DNA from: Xanthoparmelia taractica
Taxonomy: Eukaryota > Ascomycota > Lecanoromycetes > Lecanorales > Parmeliaceae
Assembly: GCA_033085395.1 (NCBI GenBank)
Contig: JANQBS010000421.1
Location: forward strand, 1-25,066
DNA length: 25,066 bases
Reading direction: 5' to 3'
Shown here: positions 10,319 to 21,339 of the stretch, piece after piece
Numbering within the stretch: position 1 is the stretch's first letter
Layout of the letters: every line of letters starts with the position of its first letter
Made by a program: the position numbers and the translations under genes
Notes under the pieces: model-generated
Told to the model about the DNA's origin: nothing
The model's database searches: none
The model's input: the letters and a program-made list of their open reading frames with translations, nothing else

Positions 10319-10801
10319 TGTAATGTAAGGGGTTGGTTCGCTAGCGCTTAGCAAGCGGCCCTAACCAATATAAGAGACGTATAGTCGATACGATGGTAAT
10401 TTCTTTATTAGATACTAAGTCCTAGTAAAACTAATTTCTAAGAAACACGAAAACCCTAAGATATGCGAAGAGGATATATAATCGTTAAGGCCCCGCCAAG
10501 GCCTTAGGTTATGAATCCCGCCATGACCCCGCAATGGACCCTAGACTTATAAGTAGTCGACGCTAATGCGCATGTAGCGCTAGGTCTAATAAATATGTGC
10601 TGGGGGCGCGGGCTACCCAGTAGTGGAAAGCTTGCTGAGTCACGTGATATCGCGACTGCAGGCGTATTTTGAATGATTTTTCTTTATCTATCTAATAGCA
10701 ACGTGACTAGTATTTAAAGGCCCTATGATGTAGTGGAATAGATACTACAAATATTACACAAATAGCCCCGATTCTTGATGATTAGCCTAGTTATTATTAC
10801 A
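10319..10801. mobile_element. LTR-like island, 483 bp, TGTAAT...ATTACA ends
   Basis: A GC-richer, little-RIPed segment that begins TGTAATGTAAGGGG and ends TTATTATTACA, giving inverted tips TGTAAT/ATTACA. It contains cacgtg at 10641-10646 and a TATA-like gtatttaaagg near 10711 on the plus strand, followed by GTAGT...ACTACAA; a similar order occurs in the island at 3519-3990. By position it could be the 5' LTR of minus-strand chromovirus 1, with Gag starting about 200 bp inside. However, the plus-strand TATA order and the lack of RIP argue for a later independent insertion. The flanking pentamers gtatt and attaa do not match, so a simple solo LTR is not proven. Confidence 0.55.
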
Positions 10802-10929
10802 ATTAATTTAATTCGCTAAGATTCTAACTCGAACTCGGTTGGGCCAATGTAATATTAATAATCAAAGAATATATAAAAGAATCGATTTTTTTGATAATCT
10901 GGATCGTTATAGATATCACTTCATCGTAC

Positions 10930-11270
10930 GTAGTAATCGTAATTTATTACAACGTACGGAATTTGCTAGCGAGGAACCTCGACTTGATAGCGATATATAA
11001 CGTCGGCAATAGACTTTAATTCTCGCTATTAAATATATATATCGCTAGCTATAATAAATATCTAGCTTCGAGTAAAATAATAAATAGTTAGATAAAATAA
11101 TAAGAGCGTTTTAATATCGACTCGAATAATTTAAAAACTCGATATCGATAGAGAGATGTGACGATAGCAATAGATCTTAACCCTCGCTATTAAGCATATA
11201 CGTCGCTAATTATAATATATATATCGCTTCGAATAAAGTAATAAACGATCACAAGATCGTATAGAGAGAT
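10930..11270. repeat. Diverged tandem duplication, 161-bp period
   Basis: The word ctcgctatt starts at 11022 and its counterpart at 11183, 161 bp apart. Around each lie matching blocks: a cgata/agcaatag block before, and a tcgcta...ttcgaataaa/gtaaaataataaa block after. The copies differ by substitutions, mainly transitions, and by small gaps. No coding sense is seen. Confidence 0.6.
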
Positions 11271-11880
11271 ACTTATATTTATTAATATAATATTCTTTAA
11301 AGACGACGAACTAAACGAGATAACGCTTTAATTCTAAGACTTTATAGACTTTTATAAAGAAATTAGATTAAGTAGAATAGCTTAGCATAAAAGAGGCTTA
11401 CTAGATATTCTAATAACTCGTATATAAGATTCTCTCCTCTCGTTTACTCCCTCGTTTATTCACTTATAATTCTTTATCTTATATATATTAATAAGAATAT
11501 TATAATTAGTTTAATTAGGGTAATAAAGATTTATATATTTAAGTTACTTATTGATTAGAAGACGACGAAATATTTTAAAGATCTTATTTAATATATGTAG
11601 ATCGAACACGCGATTAGATATAGATAAGAATCGCTATTACTTAAAGTCCTCTCTAAGTATTACTATTAGTCACCCTCTTTAATGAATAGAATATATATTT
11701 TATCTAGATTAATAAACGCTATTTTAAATCTCTTAAGAGAATTAAAAGACTATTAATCTAATTATTTATTTAATTAGATATATTTTAAGAAGAGAAGACC
11801 CTTAAAGAGAGATAAAAGGAAATAAGTTATAATGCGATTTTTTTTTATATTAAATAAGAGTATTTAATATAAGAGAGAAC

Positions 11881-12320
11881 GCTAGATACGTAGAAATAAT
11901 TAATTTTAGAAGTATTAGCGTTACTCGTTAATTAGAAGCTATCGAAGATACTTCTAATTAGCGAGTAACGCTATATATAAATAATTAATTTTAAATACGT
12001 CGAGGTAAATATAGATATTCGATCTTATCTTATTTATAAGATAAGATCGAGTACTTAAATCTTTTCGAGCGATATAGATTTAAGTATTTATGTTACTCGT
12101 CAACTAGAAATAATTATAGAGACTTCTAATTAGCGAGTAACGCTATATATAAATAATTAATTTTAGATACGTCGAGATAAATATAGATATTCGATTTTAT
12201 TTTATTTATAAGATAAAATCGAGTATCTAGATCTTTTCGAGTAATATAGATTTAAATATTTGCGTTGCTCGTCGATTAAAAGTAATTATAGAGACTCTTA
12301 ATTAGCGAGTAACGCTCTAA
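11881..12320. repeat. Tandem array, 172-bp period, about 2.5 units, with hairpins
   Basis: The word attagcgagt occurs at 11957, 12129 and 12301, exactly 172 bp apart. The gtt of the gttactcg block starts at 11920, 12092 and 12264, again 172 bp apart, so three copies are in register with no indel. Units differ almost only by transitions, as expected of RIP acting on linked repeats. Each unit has two inverted repeats. One is gcgttactcgttaattagaag (11918-11938) against 11951-11971, 21-bp arms with one mismatch. The other is tcgatcttatctta (12019-12032) against 12037-12050, 14-bp perfect arms with a 4-base loop. No protein-coding sense is seen. Confidence 0.92.
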
Positions 12321-12704
12321 AGAATTCTTAGATATAAGAATAAATATCTCTTTAAGTATTTATCCCCCTTTATAAAAAAGATAAAAAAAAAAAATAAAAA
12401 AAAAGACTCTTAAGAGATCTTCCTAGATTTAGTATCACGTAGCGACAACGAGATCTATTAAATATCGCTACTACGGATTCTCGACGATAGTTAGAGTTTA
12501 TATCTAATTTCGAGTATATTAAAGAGTGTATTTAAATAATAATAATAAGGCTAAAGATTAAAAAAAAGTTAATTAAGATTTAGAGTTTTTAGCTATTCTT
12601 TATTATACGAATAAGACTCGATTTTTAATTATACTTCGCCTTTTATTAATAAATAAAAAAAATCTTAATAAGAAAATCGAGTATTCTTCTAAATTTATAT
12701 TATT

Positions 12705-13050
12705 AGTATTACGCTCTTTAATTATATTTTCTATACGTAGCGAATAAATTAGCTAAATCGTGTTAAAAATAGATTTAGAGTTAATTAATTAATAGATCTT
12801 AGTATACGAGGCTAATAGATAATAACTTAATAAGTTTAAAAGAGATAATAAGACGAGTGAGATAAATTCATATCGCCAGTATTACGTTTTATAATTATAT
12901 TCTTTATATATAACGAATAAAGTAGCTAAACTATATTAGAAATATACTTAAAGTCGATTAATTAATAGATCTTAATATATAAGATTAATAAATAATAACT
13001 TAATAAGTCTAGAAGAGTTGAGAAAGAAGTATAATATAGAATAAAATATA
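12705..13050. repeat. Diverged tandem duplication, 173-bp period
   Basis: agtattacg at 12705 recurs at 12878, and attaatagatctta at 12788 recurs at 12961, both 173 bp apart. The intervening text matches throughout (aattatat, cgaataaa, tagctaaa, ataataacttaataagt). The unit has no visible similarity to the 172-bp unit 400 bp upstream although the periods are almost equal. Confidence 0.8.
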
Positions 13051-13079
13051 ATTAAATCTATCTCTTAAAGAATTATAAA

Positions 13080-14090
13080 CTAATTTCTAATTAGATCTAG
13101 CGTCTAGCTTATTCGATTAAAGATTTCGTCGTTAGACGATTTATAATATTCTTTATTTTCTTAGCGAGAGCACTTTATTTAAATCTTATATTCGTATATC
13201 TCTTTATAAATTAAGAAATAGACTTACTTAGATAGCGATTAGTATCGTTTATTTGTAGTTTAACGAATAGAGAGAGATTCTTTAAAAATCGATCGAAGAT
13301 TATATAGCTCTCGATAATAAGACTCGTAATATAACGTATTTGAGATAAAGCTATATAGATAAGAATAGAGTTAATTCTCTTAGTGTCTAGATTAATTACG
13401 ACCTTAACTAAAGTAAGATCTTAACTCTTATAAATAATAATTGTAAAAATCAAAGTCAAAGAAATTTACGTTCGAGTATATATACTTTTATTTCGATCTT
13501 ATTACTGCGTTCTAAGAAGTATAAAAATAATATTTCTCTTATTAATAGAAATAGTTATCTATTCTATATAGTTATCGATCTTAATAAGAATTATTATAAA
13601 TATAATACTAAATAAGTCTTAAACGTCGTCTCCTTAGATAATTATATATATTGTAATTATTATTTCGTTAACTAGTTCTTCGTTAACGCATAGATTTTAT
13701 TAAAGTATAATCTTAGCTCTCTCGAATAGCAGTAATTCGTTATTAAGATTATTATATTTATTCGAGATCGCTTATTTAATATTTTTTTTAATATTAATAA
13801 TCTTAATGTTTATAATTAAACGTTAAAGGAACTTTAAATATAGAAGATTATAGCTATCGATTTTACGATTCGTAGCATATAGACGAAGGGCGTCATCGAA
13901 CGATTTCCACTTCGTAGTATTAAGATTATCTTTCGTTCGACGAATAAATAATAGTCAGCTCGATAATAAGATAGATTCCTTACGTAGTTTATTAAGAATA
14001 TTATAAAATTAAATAATCTTAGACGAGATTTCTTATTAACGCATAATTTATAAAAGAATAATAATCTAATCAATAATTATATATACTTTA
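13080..14090 (+). pseudogene. Degraded plus-strand coding block, unrecognised
   Basis: Several plus-strand stretches keep long readable runs broken only by TAA/TAG/TGA. Examples are YNILYFLSESTLFKSYIRI (near 13150-13210), IEDYIALDNKTRN (near 13290) and, in another frame, NVVSLDNYIYCNYYFVN (from 13622). Near 13860-13990 a frame carries RFVAYRRRASSNDFHFVVL. The pattern is typical of an ORF killed by RIP with some frameshifts. An antisense open frame at 13834-14073 is the shadow of this block. I could not match it to a transposase, helicase or polymerase family, so no function is given. Confidence 0.35.
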
Positions 14091-15150
14091 AAATCGATCT
14101 TAATATTCTCTCTCTCGATCGATAAGATATTATATAAAGTATATATTATAATAGAAGAAAGTTATTTAAAGTTATCGTAAAAGAGAATATTTAATTTCTT
14201 AAAGAAGTTATCGTGATTATATCTAATCTAACGTAATCAATAATCTATCTAATAGAAAATCTAGATATCTATTATTAACTTCTTATTAATAATTAATAAT
14301 TAATAATCTTAAAAGTAATCTTATAGTCGTAATATACGCTTTATATTTAATTTTTAAAATTTCTTCTTCATCGATAGCGAGAGAAGTCGATAAAGAATAG
14401 ATTTATAAATAATATATATAGCGATCTCGATAAGAGTATCTCTTATAATTAAATTACGTTTTTCTCGTTAAGCGGCGTGATAAGTTAAATAATTAAAAAT
14501 TATATTAATAATTCTCGACTTTTTAATATTAATTATATTATTAATCTATAGAAGAAGCTATTTCTCGCGATCTCGTAGAAAATAATCGAGTACTCGATCG
14601 AAGACGTTTCTCTACTAAGCGTTAAGACTATTAAGATTATCGACCTCGTTGAGACTAGAAGAAGATATCGAATTATTATTATAAGTATTATATATCGTTA
14701 CGATATATTAAATCGTCTCGTTAATATCGATACTAAAATTTCTTTATAATTAGTCGTAATTTAAATTCTTAGATTAATATTTTAGATTAGTCTCGATTAA
14801 GACGATATTATTATTATAATATAAGTTACGAAGGGCTAATAGTTTCTCGTTTTAATAATTATAATTAATATTCTTAATATTAGATAGAGTCTTATTTAAA
14901 GAGAGTAAATTAGTAATTAATAAATCGCTTAAAGAGTTCGAAGAATAGGTGTGATATTAACGATAGTAATAATAGACTTTCTCTTAGTTATAAAAAACTC
15001 TATTATTATTAATTATTAGATTAGATTTATTAGTCTTTCGAAAGAGATAATAGAGTATAATCTTCGCTCGATATTATTTTAAATAATTCGTCTATTAATT
15101 TAAGCGAGAATATAAATTAAGAGTCTTTAAATTTCGAGTGAGTCGAAAGA
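14091..15150. other. AT-rich RIPed DNA, unassigned
   Basis: It continues the style of the flanking degraded coding blocks and may belong to the same decayed element. No motif, repeat or boundary could be assigned. Confidence 0.4.
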
Positions 15151-15432
15151 TCTCGCTATATTACTTATAAATTTGTATTATTTATAATAGACTTTTAGAC
15201 GAAAGAGAATCGATTTAAGCGTAATATCGTTTAATTTAAATTTGATATAGAATAGTTATTGAATTATCTAGATATAGCCTTCTACGCTAGACGTAATTAG
15301 ATCAAATATCGAGATTAGCTATCGCACGAGATTTCTTATATAAATCGAGATCTAATAGTAGATAATATATCTTCTAGACTAATTAATTACGTTCTAAGAT
15401 TATTCTATTATATAGCTTTATAATTTAGATGA
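15151..15432 (+). pseudogene. Degraded plus-strand coding block, unrecognised
   Basis: A plus frame of 94 codons has only seven stops, each TAG, TAA or TGA where Trp, Gln or Arg would be expected before RIP. Readable parts include YKFVLFIIDF, then TKENRFKRNIV, then LNYLDIAFYARRN, LSHEISYINRDLIV and DNISSRLINYVLRLFYYIAL. The amphipathic, Arg/Tyr-rich pattern looks like real protein rather than chance. It probably belongs to the same decayed element as the block at 13080-14090. The family is not recognised. Confidence 0.4.
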
Positions 15433-17030
15433 GCATAGAATCGTTATTCGAAAGATTATATAGAATATTTTTTCTTATATCGACTAATTTCTCGAATTTC
15501 CTCTTTTTCTTAGACGTATATTTAACTAAATAATAAATTACGCTCTTCTTATTAATATAGAGAGCGAAGTTGATATTCGATAATTATACAAGAATTATAA
15601 TAGAGTTATATTTATTAATTAATAAGTTATTACGAGTTAATTTAAAGATTTAAAAGGCGAGATTGCTATAATTTCCGATAATAGAAATATCTCGTTCAGG
15701 TTATGAGAACGTAAATTAATATTTAATCTCCTTAATAATCTTATTTCGCTAATAATAATATTAAGTTATATATTTATAATGCTAAACTTAATTAAGAAGC
15801 TCGATTAACTTATAAAGAGTATTCTAATAAGTAATAAAAGGATAATTACACGAATAAATAGCTATAGGAGGTAAATTATTATCGAGATTAATAGTAATAA
15901 CTTTAGCCCCTTAGTAGTGAAGATACTCGATAATCTATTCGATTTCTAAGGCGTCTCTAATTTATAAGAAGTTATAAATATAATCGCTTTCTCGTATCTA
16001 TTACTTAAATCGATATTAATAATTTAAGATATCGAATTTCTTATCTAGAACGCGTTTAAATAGAAGATAAAATCGTAAATCTAGATATTTAGTAACGATA
16101 TAAGAATTTTGCTAAATAAGACGGAAAGTAATATTATAACGCTCGATCTCGATTACGTTAAAATACTCGTCTTTATTAAATATATATTAATAGAGATTAT
16201 ATTATTAAAAATTAGTAGCGCTTATAGTGAAAAAGACGCTGAGGGTCTCTTAATTATATATAAATAACTTAAGTTTAGTGCGTGCTCGCTATTAGTAGAA
16301 ACGTGTGCCTTATAGAGTATTAATCTTTCGCATTACGATATTCGAGATCTTGTAATTATTATTAATAATAAGATTATATAGCTTATCGATATTTATATAG
16401 CGATAGTCTAGACGTTTTTAGACTTATTTATTAAACTTTCTTAACTGTGATCTTATTATCGTATTAAAGATCTATTAACGAAAGCGAGAATACTATGCGA
16501 ATCTCTTATTACGATATCTTATTAAATATTAAATATAGTCGCGAAATTTAATTTATTTAAGGCGAAAGATATAAAAAGAGATTAAGTCGCTAAAAAGAGC
16601 GTAGAAAAAGTTATATAAGCGATATTTAAGAATTAATTAAATTTATTAATTAATTTACGATTTAAAGAGATCGAAGTAAAGATTACTTTACGTAATCGTA
16701 ATAATAATAAATAAGTTATTAAATTAAGTTAATTCTAAAATATTTAAAGCTTAGAAGCGTCTAATATTTAATTTAATATATATAATTCTTTAAGATAAAT
16801 AGTCGAGTTATTGATATAATTTAGAAAGAAGTAAGAAAATAAGCTATTTTAATATTAAACGAAGACTCTTCGAGGGCTTTTTAAGGGCTTCTATCGAAGA
16901 AGTAATTTTTATAGATACAATTAATTAATAAGATAGAGAGAAAGAGAGAAAAGCGGAGATCGTTTTATATATATATTTATATTTGAATATTCGTTTTTAG
17001 AGACTAGATCTTCTTAATTCTTTATATTCT
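15433..17030. other. AT-rich RIPed DNA with weak plus-strand coding traces
   Basis: Short plus-strand readable runs occur, for instance a frame near 16330-16440 with RDLVIIINNKII and TFLDLFIKL. None is long or conserved enough to name. No repeats or boundaries are obvious. Confidence 0.35.
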
Positions 17031-17059
17031 TATTCTTATTCTTCTCATTATTATCTAAC

Positions 17060-17380
17060 ATAGTAGATATATTATTAATAATAAAGTTATTATTCGATAG
17101 TAGAATTAGTTATTCTTAATCGATTTAAATTAATTAATAATTAAGATAATATCTAATTAAGTAGACTAGCTAGATCTTTATATAATAACGATATATACGA
17201 AATCTTTATTAAATTTTACGACTAGATTTACTATTAAATCGATTTAACGAGATAAGCTTAATAATTAATATCTATAGTTTTTAAGAGAGGGAGAAAAGTC
17301 TATAGACGAGCTTTAGAACGTTCTATATTTAGCTAATTACGTGATCTTTATATTTAAATTAATAATTCTTAACTCGTAAT
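17060..17380 (+). pseudogene. Degraded coding block, weakly Gag-like
   Basis: One plus frame reads IINNKVIIR, later LYIITIYTKSLLNFTTRFTIKS, then YL, stop, FLREGEKSIDEL, stop, NVLYLANYVIF. The segment with R-E/Q-G-x-x-S-I/V-D-E-x followed by L-A-N-Y recalls the helical core of retrotransposon Gag proteins. It is followed to about 17820 by a Lys/Gln-like basic stretch. The match is short and I could not find a zinc knuckle or protease after it, so this is a suggestion only. Confidence 0.3.
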
Positions 17381-17931
17381 ATTTTTATTTATATATAGAC
17401 TTTAGTAATTAATATTTCTTTTATTATAATTAGATTTAATAAATTAAATAAAATAGATTTAGAATTTATTTTATTTGCGACGAAGTAGATAAAAGATTCT
17501 TAAGACTTATTATTTCGATAACTAGCGTAAATATTCTTGAAATTAACGTGTTATAGCTTTATATTAAAGTCGATCTCGTTATAAATGTTATATATCTCTC
17601 TTTATAACTTAGTTAACTTAATATAAAAATCGGTGATAAGATCTTAATTCTTCGCGAAGCAAGTAGATTATATTAACTCGTGATTTCAAACGCGAGACTA
17701 TAGTATATCTAATAAGATCTTATTCTTAATTAATAATAGCGAAGTAGATAAAGTAAATAAAATAGCGAAAATAGATAAAATAATTAAATTATCTAAAATA
17801 GCTAAAGTAGGTGATCGTTAAATATAACGCTTTTTAATCTAATTAAGATCGTAATAGCGATTATATCGCGATTATTCTCTCTCACTGCGAACGTAATTAT
17901 AACGTATAATTCTATACTATTCGTTATTACA

Positions 17932-17974
17932 TTACCGCGCCTTATATAAATATATAATATATATAAGGCCCGAA
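17932..17974. repeat. Imperfect palindrome around an AT core
   Basis: ccttatata and tatataagg (9-bp perfect arms, extended by g/c to 10) flank an AT-only core. It could form a cruciform. No element boundary could be tied to it. Confidence 0.5.
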
Positions 17975-18719
17975 TATAGCATTACGTTATTTAGTGACTC
18001 GAAAGTATCGCACTCTTCGCAGACGAATTAAGTTTACTTAAAACTTAGTATAGGCGTTAGAGAAGTAGAAGAAGTCGCTTTAAGACGCTTAGCTCGTATT
18101 ATTTTATAATTATAATAATTCTTTAGATCTTTATATACGCGTAATTAATATTATTTAGAGATCTCTTTCTCTCTAAGATATCGTGTATTTTTTATCTATT
18201 TTATTAATTTTTTAAATAATTTTTTAAATAATTTTTTAATTAACTTAGAGTTCTTAATCTTCTTTTATTTAGATTTATAATATATAGATTTAAGAAGAAA
18301 ATTAAAACGCGTTAAAGTAATAATATTAGAGTTTATTTTAACGAGCGCCTTTCGCTTTCGAGAGCGATTTAAAAATAAATATAAGATAGCGAGCGTGGAC
18401 GTAGAAGTGCTCTAAGAGAATATCTACTATAGTATATTAAATAGATAAGATCTAATTTAATTATTTATATTAAAGTTAAAAATAATAAAAATCGATTAAT
18501 AGAGAGAGATTATAGTAATAATTTAATTAAATTTAAAAGAATTAAATATATCTATATAATCTTAATCGCTAAAAGTTAAAGATTAATCAAAAAATCAAAG
18601 AATAGTTAATATATTTATTTTCAATATTTATTAAAAACTATCGAGTTAAATAACGCGTTTATAATATTATTTAAAAGCGCATTAATAACTCTAAACTTCT
18701 ATTAATCTACTTTATTATT

Positions 18720-19030
18720 ATATAATTTATAATATTAAAGAAACGAAAGTGTAATATTATAGGACTTTTGAGGTTTAGATCTCAGCCTTATAATACTTTC
18801 TATTTAAAACGTTTTATCTCTTAAATATTATAAGTAATGCTTTAGCATAAATTTAAAGAATTAAGTAATATTTTAACGTTAAATTTCTAAAATTCGATAA
18901 TCTAATTAATCTAGAAAAAATAAGGTTAAATTCTCACTTTTCGTAATCCCTACATAAAACACTTTTCCAACAGTAAGAAAGTAAGCTTTTCAATTACCTC
19001 TTTCTTTAAGTTCTAATCCCCAGATGCTAT
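18720..19030. other. Less-RIPed island with pyrimidine-rich tracts
   Basis: CpA and TpG return in this stretch (cacttttcg, ccctacataaaacac, ccaacag, ccccagatgc). An imperfect inverted repeat, gaaagtgtaatattatagg against ccttataatactttc, lies at about 18744-18803. On the minus strand the segment contains TGTTGGAAAAGTG, a plausible LTR start, but no partner end or target duplication was found. It may be another short insertion that escaped RIP. Confidence 0.3.
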
Positions 19031-19789
19031 TTAATATAGTATTCTTATTACGTAATATAAAAAATCTTTAAATCTTATAAGAAATAAGGAAAAGTACTTA
19101 TAAATAATATCGCTTTTATAATACTAACTTTTATTGTTAGTAGTAAAAGATACGCGCTATAGACGCGCGTTAATACTATTACACATATAACGTTCACTAA
19201 CTATAATTGACTCGGTTTTACTATATTAACCTTAACATATAATACGAAGTTTTTTATAATATAATAATCTTAGTAATACTCTTCGAGTATTAATACTTAA
19301 CTCGATATATTATAATTAGTCTTATTATTTATGAATTAGTAGTAACGCGATCGCTAAGTATACGTAGAAGACTTATTAAAAAATCTTAATCTCTTTAAGT
19401 AATAAGAAAAAAGAGTTTTTCTAATACGCTATTATTTCTATAGTATAAGATTAATATATCTATAATAAACGATATATATTATTAGTAGTTTATTAAAGAA
19501 TTTCTTTAGCCCTTTTTATAGGCGCGTAGAAGAAGTTCTCTTACACGCGATATCGTTTTTATAGCGCATGCTACTACTATTCTAAAATATATACATTATA
19601 TATTATTTATTCTAATCTCTAGCGAGCTGTTATTAAATAATTAATAGTCACGCTTCTACGTCTTTTTATAGGGCTATTCTAGCTTCTATAATAGAAGGGC
19701 GTAGAACTAATTTATTGTTTTGTTAATAGCGATATCGACGATACGGCGATTCGGTCAATTAGAATTACTAGAAAAACTTTATCGACGAT
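19031..19789. other. AT-rich RIPed DNA, no feature recognised
   Basis: No motif, repeat or readable coding run could be supported up to the TA target of the next MITE. Confidence 0.4.
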
Positions 19790-19791
19790 TA

Positions 19792-20063
19792 CGAGTCGGA
19801 AAGGTGTGGTATATTTAATGGTATGGGATTAGTTTTTCGAATACTATATCGAAAGGTATAAGATATCCCATACTCCCATTAAGTTTTTAATAAATATATT
19901 ACGTAATATTCTTTTATATTCTAAAAATACGTAAAAAGCTTAAGCGAACGCTTATATAATTATAAATTTCTATAAATAGATTAAAAAGATATAATTTTTT
20001 AAAAAAAGTTGAAAAAAAGTTAAAAACGACTATGTTTAATAGATACCACACCTTTCCGACTCG
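19792..20063 (+). mobile_element. MITE copy A, complete, 272 bp, TA target duplication
   Basis: It is bounded by perfect 21-bp terminal inverted repeats. The left one begins cgagtcggaaaggtgtggta; the right end is its exact complement. TA flanks both sides (19790-19791 and 20064-20065). Its length is identical to copy B and it aligns to copies B, C and D without indels in the parts compared, with transitions predominating. The interior is AT-rich, with a small aagcg/cgctt palindrome and no ORF. TA duplication and TIR size fit a Tc1/mariner/pogo-type miniature element. The transposase source is not in the window. Compared with its surroundings it keeps CpA/TpG in the TIRs. Confidence 0.96.
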
Positions 20064-20639
20064 TATCGACGATATATCGATAATGATATCGTGAGTGATA
20101 ATTACTAGCGTCTTTTAATATTAATAAATTTATCTTCGCTTTTTTAAAACTTTTCTCTTCTTTGTAATATCTAATATACTTTTTATAAATTCTTACTCTA
20201 ACGCTATAATATCGTCCTTAAATATATTAATATTAACGTGCTACTAGTTAAGTCTTATTATTATAACTTCTTCTATCTCTCTTTATTATAAGTATTATTA
20301 AACTTTTTTATTATTACGCTAATATTAATATATATTAATACTTAAGATAATTCACATAATAATAATAACAATAAAAGTAAGTCTCTTGGCGCTCCGCTAT
20401 CGTATACTAATATAAGATAATATCTACTCTTTCTTATTATTAATGCTTTATCGATTTTTATAATAATTATATTAAAAATAAATTTTCGCTTTATCTTTAT
20501 TATAAGAGCGCTAAAAAGAGAATTTGAGATTACGTAAAAATTTCGCCTTTTCTTTATAAAAAGATTAGAAAAGTTCTTTATCGAATTCGTTAAATTCTTA
20601 AAATTATAGCGTCGATACGTTATAATTAAGCGTATATTA

Positions 20640-20960
20640 ATTATAAGATTATCTAGTTTCGTAAGAAATAGAATCTAACTATAACTATTAGTAATTAAGC
20701 GATTATTATTATTACGAATCTTTAACGTGATCTTTAGATCGCGAAGAAGAAACTCGAGGCGATATACGAGCGCGTTAAGAAGCTTAAGAATCGTAATAAG
20801 CTTCTTTAAGAGGAGATAAATAGTATAAACGTCTATAAAATGAAATTAAGAGAAGTTATTTTTAATAAGAGTGATATCGAATAGACGAGCTTCTCGAATA
20901 AGGATTTCTCTGAGAATTCTTTTCTATCGAATAAGAATCTCACTTAAGATTCTCTTCTTT
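20640..20960 (+). pseudogene. Degraded frame with coiled-coil-like tail
   Basis: A plus frame reads IAKKKLEAIYERVKKLKNRNKLL, stop, EEINSINVYKMKLREVI, then an acidic/Ser-rich tail (NKSDIE, TSFSNKDFSENSFLSNKN) before TAA at about 20945. Heptad-like Leu/Ile spacing and charge suggest a coiled coil. Pogo/Fot1-type fungal transposases often end with such a helix and acidic tail, but so do Gag proteins, and no DDE motif is visible upstream. An open frame at 20871-21053 in another register is a shadow. The host family is not established. Confidence 0.4.
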
Positions 20961-21339
20961 ATTAATCTCTATCGCTACGATAGAGACTATTTTTTTTTTA
21001 AAAAAAATTTAACGTATAGCGAGTTAAGTAAACTTAATCGTATTCTCTTATAATACGCATTAAGCGTCTCTCTAATAAACTATATCTATAATAATATATA
21101 CTCTAATTTAATACGATATATTCTCGATATAATATTACTTAGATAAATAACTAAATAATAAATTTTAATTATAAATCTTATCTTTAATTAAATAATTATA
21201 CTAATAAGCATAAAGAATATATTTATAATTACTTAATACATTAAAATTATTATTATATTTACTTTCGTTTTCGACGTCTTCGCTTATTTAATAACGATTA
21301 CTAATTTAATTAAATAGCTTTCTTATCTAATACTTAATG

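Noticed and set aside
10314..10806. A solo LTR proven by target duplication
   Set aside because: The flanking pentamers gtatt and attaa do not match even allowing RIP transitions, so only an LTR-like call is kept.
11881..12320. A CRISPR array
   Set aside because: Only three copies of a 172-bp unit with no short repeat/unique spacer alternation, and the sequence is eukaryotic in character.
13834..14073. A 79-codon minus-strand ORF
   Set aside because: It is antisense to a plus-strand decayed coding block; RIP removes CA/TG-containing codons and leaves long open shadows on the other strand. No motif or start context supports it.
20871..21053. A 60-codon plus-strand ORF
   Set aside because: It overlaps the coiled-coil-like frame in another register and consists of low-complexity Arg/Ile/Leu sequence.
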